From NCBI GenBank assembly GCA_027559495.1, contig JAMXSV010000006.1:2170001-2234000 (forward strand): 64,000 bases of DNA, in the 5' to 3' direction. This document shows, piece by piece, positions 56,493 to 64,000 of this stretch (its first letter is position 1; the number at the start of each line of letters is the position of its first letter). Origin of the DNA: Aurifilum marmelostoma. Its lineage: Eukaryota; Ascomycota; Sordariomycetes; Diaporthales; Cryphonectriaceae. Under the pieces are notes generated by a model that was given only the letters and a program-made list of their open reading frames with translations, was not told the origin of the DNA and did no database searches. Both the position numbers and the translations under genes were made by a program.

Positions 56493-58189
56493 ATGAGTGT
56501 ACGTATTCATCTCCCAATGTCTTGATACCGTTTTCGCGCCCTGTGGATACCGTCGCTTGTCCCCATCGCATGCGCTCGACAGCTGGAAGCAGCCTGGCCC
56601 GATCTGATCTGATATGGTCTTGCTCGGCCTCGTTGAGTCCTGTCTGGCTGATTCTCGCCACCCCCCTTTTTATTCCCTTCCTCTTTCCCATTGGGCCTGC
56701 ATGTGTTATCAAGGGTCTGTTGACCGGTGGACAGTCTAGCTAACAGCATGGATCGAATAGTACGGGTCAGTTGTCTCCTCTCCGATTCCCCAGTGACGGT
56801 CGCCACCTTGCGAGATCGCGATGTATACATAGAGATCGCCTGCCAGACCCTGCTGCATATTGGGCATTCACTGACCACGTCCTTTGTATTTCTAGATACG
56901 GAGGACAGCCTAATCCCTATGCCCAACAAAGCGCCCCGGCCGGCGCCTACGGAGCACCACAACAGAACTACGGCTACGGAGGCGGCTATAGTAAGTTGTC
57001 CCGCCTTGAACATCTGCGCTTCTTAGGCTTCAATTGCCGCAGGGTGCGGTGCATAAACTCTTGCTGATAGTGGTAAACCCCACCAGGTGACAATGTCGAG
57101 ATGGCCCCGTTGGCGCAGGGCGCCGCCTCGCCTGGAGGCAGCCCCCTGAACGTCCTGAACGAGATCAGCGACATCAACAAGGGTCTGGAGAGGATCAAGC
57201 AGAACCTGCAGCAGCTGCGGATGCTCCAGGACCGCTCCCTCAACGAGACCGACTCGAGCTCCGGCACCTCGCGACAGGTCGACGACCTCTCCGCCACTAC
57301 CATGTCCGACTACAGGAGCCTCGTGCAGCGCGTGCGCGAGCTGAAGAGCAACAGGGAGGCGCAGACCTACAAGGGTCAGGTCGACCGTGTCGACCGTGCC
57401 CTCAAGGATACGATCCAGCAGTACCAGCAGGTCGAGGCCGACTTCCGCCGCAAGATGCAGGGCCAGATGGAGCGACAATACCGCATTGTGCGACCGGACG
57501 CCGATGCCAACGAGGTCCGCGCCGCCGTCGAGGACATGTCGGCAGGCGGCCAGCAGGTCTTCCAGCAGGCCATGATGCAGAGCAACCGCCAGGGCCAGGC
57601 CCGCGCCGTGCTGAACGAGGTGCAGAACCGACACCAGGAGCTGCTCAAGATCGAGCAGCAGATGACCGAGCTGGTCCAGCTCATCCAGGACCTCGACACC
57701 CTGATCATCCAGCAGGAGCCCATGGTGCAGCAGATCGACGAGCACGTCGAGAAGACCCAGGAGGACCTGAAGGAGGCCAACGTACAACTCGACGTCGCTG
57801 TCGACACCGCCAGGAAGACGCGCAGGAAGAAGTGGATTTGCTGTGGTATCGTCGGTAAGTTGCTCTTGTGTCCTCATATCCGTTTCCCATGTTCTTACTG
57901 CTAACGAGTCTGTTTCGCGGCAGTTCTCATTATCGTCATCATTGTCGCTGCCATCGTCATTTGGTACTTCGTTGCCGGACCTGGAGCCAACAAGAGCAGC
58001 AGCAACAACACCAACAACAAACGTGCCCTGGATCTGTCTTTTGCGTCAATTGAGAGGGCTACAGGTGCCTTGACGCGTAGGACGATTGCTGGGCGCTACG
58101 TGATCCCCGCTCAGGCTTTTGAAGATACCAGCGCAGCGGCAAAGACCGCGACGCTGCCCGTGGCCCTGGGTTATGATGCACCCAATTAA
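56493..58189 (+). CDS. Sso-type plasma-membrane syntaxin (Qa-SNARE)
   Basis: Supported exons are 56898/56910-56990, 57087-57854 and 57924-58189; ATGAGT at 56493 is the probable start exon. Its junction to exon 2 is unresolved: the natural TTTCTAG acceptor (56896) is out of phase, while a weaker AG at 56909 fits. The product has a Tyr/Gly/Gln-rich N-terminus (NPYAQQSAP), then the Habc bundle (NEISDINKGLERIKQNLQQL and following helices). The SNARE motif is TELVQLIQDLDTLIIQQEPMVQQ to the helix ending VAVDTARKTRRKKW, with a Gln at the central layer. One membrane span follows (LIIVIIVAAIVIWYFV). Unusually, about 68 residues follow the span (from GPGANKSSS to LGYDAPN), including a dibasic KR. The protein drives secretory-vesicle fusion at the cell surface. 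Confidence 0.88.
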
Positions 58190-59447
58190 AAGTGACGAGA
58201 AGTTTCAGGACGGCTTGAAAAGCATACTACGACTATTGCGACCCGCGTATACAATCAAGTCGATCTTACTGCACAGGAACCAGATGATCCTGGGTTACTG
58301 GAGCACTATGCCCGCCGCATCGCCATGGTCCAGGGGGTGTGGACGGCATTGCGGTGGTGTTTCAGATAGGCGGGCTTGTCACATGTTGCTGCATATGTGG
58401 GACGCAGCACAAATCGGAAAAAGAGAGAGACGCCACAGACGAGCATACACACACAGAGAGAGAGAGAGAGGGAGAGGGGAGGGAGGGAGGAGGTGTGAGA
58501 GACAAGCAGAGATAGAGAAAGAGCGAGATGGTGGGAGTACTCGGACGGCGCGCGGATGTGTGAAGTGCGCGCAAAGGAATCGGCTTGACGTCGTTCTTTA
58601 AACCGGCCTCCGTGGAAAATCGTGCAACGTCCCTCCCCCACGGGTTCCGGTCTTCCGGATGCTGTCACTATCGCCTCGAGAGCACTGTTGCGAAATTACC
58701 TTGGTCGGTCCTTAAGTATATGCATATATATATTGTGGGGTGGAGCACCTCACGATGCGGGTGCACCCTCACTTCCTGTGGAGGGTGGTTTCCTCGCAGA
58801 TTACATTACTGGCGTTTAATTGAACCTTTCTTCATACCTCGTCTCATTTTATTCTTCGTTAGAACCGATGTTTAGGCAAGCATGCCTACAGACCAGAGAG
58901 GGCATAGTCTCCTTGGGCGTCCAGTCAGTCAGTCAGTCAGTCACTGACAACTTCATGTTTGCTATATAGACAGTGATTTTTAAGGGCTAACCACCCATGA
59001 ATGGCATAATTACAATACTATGTGTTGACTCTGGTTCTACGATGCTGTCTGATGTCTTCTTTAATCCTCTCTAGTGTGTCTTGGTCCATGACATTGATGC
59101 ACGTGGTCGAGCAGTGGCGCCATACAGATCAGCAATTCTCCGGTTGTGATATTCGGCTGCGTAGTGCGTAGGTAAATACATACAGCGTAGTCAAATGATG
59201 CACCTAGTCATCGTTTATATCATTCTCTGCGTATAAGAGGGCTATTTAGAAAACCCCAGGAACGCCATGGCCAATAGTAAAGGGAAAAAACAGCAGAAAA
59301 AATGAAAATAAAAATAAAAATTGTAGCAGCATCGCGCCATAGGCTTTGGGTCTCAACCGGCTGCACCGCCGGTCCCATATAACCCGGTCGAGGTAGGGTG
59401 TCGTGTATAAGGGTGCGCAGTTCCTCCTCGTCCTAATTCGATTATTG
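58190..59447. other. Convergent intergenic with GA and CAGT microsatellites
   Basis: This 1.26 kb lies between two 3' ends. It carries a GA repeat (58451-58472) and a CAGT repeat (58922-58943, about five units). No gene is recognisable. Confidence 0.55.
58922..58943. repeat. (CAGT)5 microsatellite
   Basis: Five tandem CAGT units plus a partial unit in intergenic DNA. Confidence 0.9.
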
Positions 59448-60527
59448 TCATTGTCTCTGGCTGCCTTGGTCTCCCTCCCCGGCCCAACCGTGCGTGGCAA
59501 CAGCCCCTCCAGTATCGTGATGACCAGGGACCCCCTCTTCTTCTGCTTCTGCCGCCGCCGCCACCGCCATCTTGTGCTCCCTCTCCATGTCGGCATCGAC
59601 CACCTTCCGCAGGATACTCATCCTCTTGTCGAACTCCTCGACGATGGCGTCGTAGTCCTCGTGGCTCTGCAAGTCGCTGCCAGACATGTGCAGATCCCTC
59701 TCCTCAGGCGAGGGTTTCCTTGCGGCGGCGGGCGTAGACGTGGAGGACTTGCGAGCGCGCGTTGTGGTCGTGGCCGGGGGGAAGGTAGGCCCGGCAATGT
59801 CGACGCCCTCGATACGCAGCATCATCAGCCTCTGTTGTTGTGCGCCCTCATATGAGTCGGAAGGATGCGCCTCGTCCTCGGGCACCGCAGCTGCTGTATC
59901 ATCGGCCATGGGGCTGATTTTGGTGGACACGACGGCCCAGTCCGTGCTGAGGGAGGAGGCCCAGGCAACCTCGTAACCGGCGGCTGTTGAGGCGGAGGAT
60001 GTCGGGTGGTCTTCGTAATGGGAGGGAGAAGTCGTCTTCTTTTTTGGTACGAGGTCAAGGATAATGGCGCGCTCGGTAGATGGCGGGGGCGGGTGTGGGC
60101 GTGGAGCGTGTAACAGCGAAGGCCGGCTGCTGTTGCTGCTGCTGCCGCCGCCGCCGCCAGAGACGCTAGGGCTGGGGTCCAAAGCAGTGGATGATGCGGC
60201 CAGTTGCTGTTGATAGCCATGGTCTGCCAGGGCATCGGTCAGGAGCTGAGGATCGTCATCGGAGAAGATGTAGTGGACACGAGGGTGATAGGCTGCACGG
60301 GTGATGCTGTCGGTGACGAGGGTGAAGAGAGGCTGGAAAGGTGGCTGCTGGGGGCCCGTCTGTTGCTGCGGCTGCTCATGCAGCGCCTGGTCCAAGCCTT
60401 GCTGCTGCTGCTGCTGGGGCTCCTGCTGCTCGAGGCTAAGGTCTTGAGATGCTTCGAGGCCAGCCGGTAGCGGAGGTTGCGTGCCGGGCGAAGGAGGTCG
60501 CTCGGGGCTGGGGACTGGACTGGTCAT
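59448..60527 (-). CDS. Low-complexity conserved fungal protein, function unknown
   Basis: A single exon of 359 residues starting MTSPVPSPERPPSPG. The N-terminal quarter is Pro/Gln-rich with Gln runs. A better-conserved segment follows (QPPFQPLFTLVTDSITRAAYHPRVHYIFSDDDP), then a Gly5 stretch and AIILDLVPKKK. Two acidic or coiled segments close the protein (VAWASSLSTDWAVVSTK; DAIVEEFDKRMSILRKVVDADME), the last probably a helix. The HPRVHYIFSDDDP block looks like the signature of a fungal family I cannot name. The frame remains open upstream to 60800, but that part is low complexity. The C-terminus after Ala/Glu repeats may hide an unrecognised intron. Confidence 0.6.
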   Translation of the reverse strand: MTSPVPSPERPPSPGTQPPLPAGLEASQDLSLEQQEPQQQQQQGLDQALHEQPQQQTGPQQPPFQPLFTLVTDSITRAAYHPRVHYIFSDDDPQLLTDALADHGYQQQLAASSTALDPSPSVSGGGGGSSSNSSRPSLLHAPRPHPPPPSTERAIILDLVPKKKTTSPSHYEDHPTSSASTAAGYEVAWASSLSTDWAVVSTKISPMADDTAAAVPEDEAHPSDSYEGAQQQRLMMLRIEGVDIAGPTFPPATTTTRARKSSTSTPAAARKPSPEERDLHMSGSDLQSHEDYDAIVEEFDKRMSILRKVVDADMEREHKMAVAAAAEAEEEGVPGHHDTGGAVATHGWAGEGDQGSQRQ

Positions 60528-61469
60528 GATGGCTGGTAGAAGGGGAGGGATCTGACGCGAGGATGGTGATGACGATGGCGGTGTCGACGAAAATGATGAT
60601 GATTTCAAAGGCGGCGTCCGTGTTGTAATGATGGCAGAGGTGGTGATGGCGCTGGTGAGGGTGGTGAAGGTGGTGGTGGTGGTGGCTGCTGGGGAAGAAG
60701 GGCTTGTGCGGGCATATTGGGATCTCCTTTGGAAAAGGACCTCGAAGAGAGGTGGAAGAGGAGAAGGAGGAACAAACTTGAAGAAGACAAAACAAAACAA
60801 AATAAAAAGAGGGACCGGCCCAGCAGAGGGAGTGTCCAGGTGGAGGAGGAGGACGTGGTGTGTGCTGCAGTAAGCCTTCGTGTCTGGTCACAGTAGGCGT
60901 TGGAGTTTGGGGTACGAGGTACCACTGCCACAGGATGTACTGCAGTACAGCCAGGCTAGGTACGTACACTAAATAAAATACCGAGTGACGCGCTGTGACA
61001 GGGCCCTTTTATCTTATCGGCTCTGTAGTGCCCAGCCAGGGGTGGGTGGTGGTTTCTTGAGTTGGCATGTGATAGTGATTTTCACACCAAACTTCTTAGG
61101 TACCATGTACACAGGCGCTGTTGATACAAATGTACGGCGTGGCTTGTTTCTCAACAGTAGAAGACTCTCATCTGATACATGCCTAGAGCCATAGGTCGTG
61201 AAAAGTCTTCCAAAATAGGGACAGACCAGCTGTTCTAGAGCGTTGAGGCAGTGGCCTCAACTAGTGTATAATGGCCCGTGTTATTGCCGCCGAGTAAAAG
61301 TTAACGCCTCAACGCCCACATTGCTCGCGCTCTGTCGTCGAAAAGCAGTACTTCTCCTAGCATGACAGCCATGCAGAGATCCGAGACGACATCGTCATGT
61401 CCCGAGGGCTATCTATCGTCGTCCTTGACCGTTCGTATGAAATGATACGCGAGGCACGGTATCGCGTCC
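60528..61469. other. Intergenic, leader of the low-complexity gene and APC11 3' flank
   Basis: About 940 bp. A GGT/GGA-rich stretch (60630-60780) would be the leader of the minus-strand gene. TACTGCAGTA-type sequence occurs near 60937. No other gene seen. Confidence 0.45.
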
Positions 61470-61937
61470 CTAACGCGGCGGGGTGTCCTCGGCCGGAGCG
61501 GAACGGAGCCACTCGAACTCTAAAGGGCCGCTTCTGTCAGCGACGGGATGCAGTAAGGTGCAAGTGATGGAAGGCAGTAACATCGATGGGGAAAACGTAG
61601 TATGACATACTCTGGCGACACATGGGACACTGGCCCTTGGCGGAGTCCTGCTTGATCCACTGGACGATGCAGTGCTGATGGAAATTGTGACCACACTTCC
61701 CAGACACTGCATTATGGGGGTGGTTCAAGTCAGCATATGGTATAACAGCAGCAGCAGCGGCAGGGCCGTTAAAGGGGAGAGAAGAGGTTACTCACGTAGG
61801 GCACAGTCGTCCCCCGGAAATCTGCACGAAGGACAACAGCCGTCGAAGTGGATCTGGCAGATACCACACACATCATCGTCGGGAATGTCCCATCGCCATG
61901 TCGCGACTGCAGCCCACTTCTTGATCTTGACCTTCAT
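61470..61937 (-). CDS. APC11: Anaphase-promoting complex subunit 11 (RING-H2)
   Basis: Three exons (61937-61796, 61706-61611, 61519-61470) join in phase to 95 residues, the usual Apc11 length. The product reads MKVKIKKWAAVATWRWD, DDVCGICQIHFDGCCPSCRFPGDDC, SGKCGHNFHQHCIVQWIKQ, GQCPMCRQ, and after the last intron KFEWLRSAP. All RING-H2 cysteine and histidine ligands are present. Apc11 recruits the E2 and catalyses ubiquitination by the APC/C, which triggers anaphase. The last acceptor (CCCTTTAG, 61520) was chosen because it restores the family ending MCRQKFEW; the nearer CTGACAG would lose it. Confidence 0.93.
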
Positions 61938-62940
61938 TATGACAGACAGAGAATGAGAGAAAGAAGAACGTTGTTGAGCTGACCGAGCAAATGTCACATG
62001 AGGGACAGTGTAGATCTTGCTGTGTTTTTGTTGACCATTGATGCACTCCAACCAGCAGCGGGCCCCTGGACACTTACTGTGCTTCAGAGTTTGGGGTTGG
62101 GGGAGGGGGGGTTGGCCTCTCTCTAGGCTGCAAGCTGCTGTGATATGGTTCTGTTGTAGCACTTGGCCCAAGCTCCAAGCTCCAAGCTTCAAGGTAGATG
62201 CGGCCGGTAGCTAATCAGAAGCCCACTGAAGCCCCCCTGCGAACATCACTACAGTCTAGGTCATTATAACAGTGTCCCCTAAATGTAACCGTCAGCCCCC
62301 TGCTGAAGGCTGCAAGATACATGCTATAGTAGTGTCTACAGGCGGCGGCAAGAGGTACTGCATACTATTGTAAAGTTACATTTGAGGGTAGCTAGGTGAT
62401 AGCTTAAGCCACAGGCCAGGCCAGTCTGATCCAGTCAAGAAGCTGCCCGCCTAGACACAGGATCATACCCCGCTTTCTCTTTTTCTTGTCTCTTAATGAT
62501 TTGGTTCTCAAAAGTTCTTGCTCAACATATTGCAAAGAAGACAAGTGTCGAATGAAAAGTTCAATTAAAAAGAAGAGAAGGTATCGACTGTTTCTGCAGA
62601 CAAATTGAGTATAAAGTGGCAGAGTGGAGCGGCTTTATCTCCGATTCTTTTTCTTCTTCTCTCTTTTATCTTTTTCTTTCTTTCTTGCTTCCTGCACTGT
62701 GTTTCTAAGCTAAAATCGTCTCCCCCCCCCCCCCCAAAACCAACCACCAACCGAAACCTAACCCAGTAGCTAATCACGACATCATCTTGACCGCACGCTT
62801 TCTTCTTCCTCCACATCCCACAGCCTTTTCCCCACCAACGCCCGCTTTCTCAATCACAGTTACAGTTTCGTGCATACCTGGAAAAGCTTCTCAATTCCCT
62901 AGTACTTTTCCTGAGCTGACTTGTGCAAGCCTCCTTCAAC
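61938..62940. other. Divergent promoter region, APC11 / sulfurtransferase, with C14 tract
   Basis: About 1 kb. It holds two promoters, a CT-rich stretch near 62640-62690 and a C14 run (62722-62735), and TATAGTAG near 62326. No gene recognised. Confidence 0.5.
62722..62735. repeat. C14 tract
   Basis: Uninterrupted C14 about 205 bp upstream of the sulfurtransferase start codon. Confidence 0.9.
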
Positions 62941-63965
62941 ATGGCCACCACGGCCATCCTCCGGCCGGTTGGTGCCGTCAGGGCTGCAGCTTCAGGCCTG
63001 TCCCGACCTCACACTCGACGACCACGAGCCACCACTTCGCTCTCTCCTCCCTCCTCCTCCTGCCTGGCGGCCACCTTCGTCCTCTCGCGCGCCTTCTCCT
63101 CCAACTATCTCGTCACCCCGTCCGAGCTGCACGAGGCCCTCAAGAGAAATCCACCCTCCCCTATCAGCACCGACCCCCGCGTCATTCCGCTCTGCGCGGC
63201 GTGGTTCATGCCAAACGACTCAGAGGGCCGCACCGGCATTCAGGTCTTCCGCCAGCAGCGCGTCCCCAAGGCCCGCTTCTTCGACCTCGACAAGGCCATC
63301 GACAAGCACTCCGAATACCCTCACATGCTCCCCGGCCCCAAGACCTTTGCCGCCGCCATGAGCGAGCTGGGCATCCGCCGCGAGGACACCGTCGTCGTCT
63401 ACGACACCAAGGAGCTGGGCATCTTCAGCGCCCCCAGGGTTGCCTGGACTCTCAGGGTCTTTGGCCACCCCAAGGTCCACCTGCTCAACAATTTCCGCCT
63501 CTGGGTCGACCAGGGCCTCCCCACCGAGGGCGGCGAGCTGTACAACGTCGAGTGTCACCCCTACCCGATCCCAGAGATGGATTCCGACAAGGTCGCCAGT
63601 TATGAGGACGTCAGGGAGGTCGCTCTCGATCACAACAAGGAGGGCGCCGAGGGCGTGCAGATCATCGACGCCAGGAGCCACGGCCGCTGGACCGGTGCCG
63701 ACCCAGAACCCCGGCCCGGCCTGTCCTCGGGTCACATGCCCGGCTCCATCAACATCCCCTTTAACGAGGTGCTCGACCCTCAGACCAGAGCCTTCCTCCC
63801 CAGGGACCAGCTGAGGAAGCTGTTTGAGGACAAGGGTGTCGATCCCAACAAGCCTATCATCTCCAGCTGCGGTACCGGTGTCACTGCTGTCGTCATCGAG
63901 ACGGCCCTCACCGAGGCAGGATACGGAACCCCGGACACCCGCAAGGTCTACGACGGTAGCTGGAC
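62941..63965 (+). CDS. 3-mercaptopyruvate/thiosulfate sulfurtransferase (3' end outside window)
   Basis: Exon 1 encodes 341 complete codons plus two bases. The start MATTAILRPVGAVRAAASG at 62941 begins a mitochondrial targeting region and suits the family better than ATG 62923. Two rhodanese domains follow. The first holds LVTPSELHEALK, VIPLCAAWFMPND and ARFFDLDKAIDKHSEYPHMLP. The second holds IIDARSHGRWTGADPEPRPGLSSGHMPGSINIPF and the active-site loop SSCGTGVTA, whose Cys carries the persulfide. This CG(S/T)GVT-type loop indicates mercaptopyruvate specificity, as in yeast Tum1, which supplies sulfur for tRNA thiolation. The sequence KVYDGSWT ends at donor AC|GTAGGT (63966). The remaining residues lie in an exon beyond the window. 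Confidence 0.9.
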
Positions 63966-64000
63966 GTAGGTGTTCTTGATTTCCTGGCCCTCTTGCCTCC

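Noticed and set aside
57023..57877. 284-codon minus-strand, Leu-rich frame
   Set aside because: Antisense of the syntaxin helices; Leu repeats mirror CAG/GAG codons of the coiled coil.
62787..63605. 272-codon plus-strand frame
   Set aside because: Out-of-frame shadow of the sulfurtransferase; Pro/Arg-rich without motifs.
1..64000. CRISPR arrays, rRNA, intact transposons
   Set aside because: No regularly spaced repeats, ribosomal sequence, or transposase or reverse-transcriptase motifs were seen.

Overview
The window is nuclear DNA of a filamentous ascomycete (Pezizomycotina, most likely a Sordariomycete). Genes stand singly on both strands with long intergenic spacers. Introns are short (about 65-150 nt, GT-AG, with CTGAC-like branch sites). 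The genes include fungal hallmarks: a Ste6-type pheromone exporter, HRI1, an Sso-type syntaxin, a fungal tannase/feruloyl esterase and a GH79 glycosidase. I see no rRNA, tRNA, CRISPR array, intact transposon or viral gene.

Layout. 1-1193: C-terminal part of a Trk potassium transporter (+, cut by the window edge). 1338-3124: secreted GH79-like glycosidase (-). 4229-5511: DUF1769 protein (-). 7432-9171: FBXO31-like F-box protein (-). 9.2-15.4 kb: gene-poor, holding a broken copy of the 3' part of a glutaminyl-tRNA synthetase gene (13141-14049). 15431-16582: small cupin (+). 18587-19333: HRI1 (-). 20341-21856: alpha/beta hydrolase (+). 22215-24342: MFS drug:H+ antiporter (-). 26134-30649: Ste6-type ABC exporter (-). 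31405-32158: PBDC1 family (-). 33751-37643: large, mostly disordered protein with an F-box-like helix (+). 38030-39762: tannase/feruloyl esterase (-). 40995-43099: DNA polymerase kappa (+). 43433-44316: PLAC8 protein (-). 45725-46583: Naa40/NatD histone acetyltransferase (-). 47108-47643: LYRM2-like mitochondrial protein (+). 47982-48499: mitochondrial bL36 (-). 49281-50487: MDR-type oxidoreductase (+). 50960-51858: zinc-knuckle protein (+). 52732-53805: MEMO1 (+). 56493-58189: Sso syntaxin (+). 59448-60527: low-complexity conserved protein (-). 61470-61937: APC11 (-). 62941-end: mercaptopyruvate sulfurtransferase (+, cut by the edge).

Most genes are housekeeping and do not form a pathway cluster. 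Two pairs are loosely related: LYRM2 and bL36m are convergent mitochondrial genes, and the hydrolase and MFS transporter are convergent neighbours.

The most notable observations are: the multiply frameshifted, intron-bearing GlnRS relic; loss of both cysteines of the CS-D-HC motif in the tannase-family protein; a roughly 68-residue tail after the syntaxin membrane anchor; a GC-AG intron in polymerase kappa; and four otherwise intact genes whose frames break at runs of 5-6 G/C, which points to homopolymer indels in the assembly or to early gene decay.
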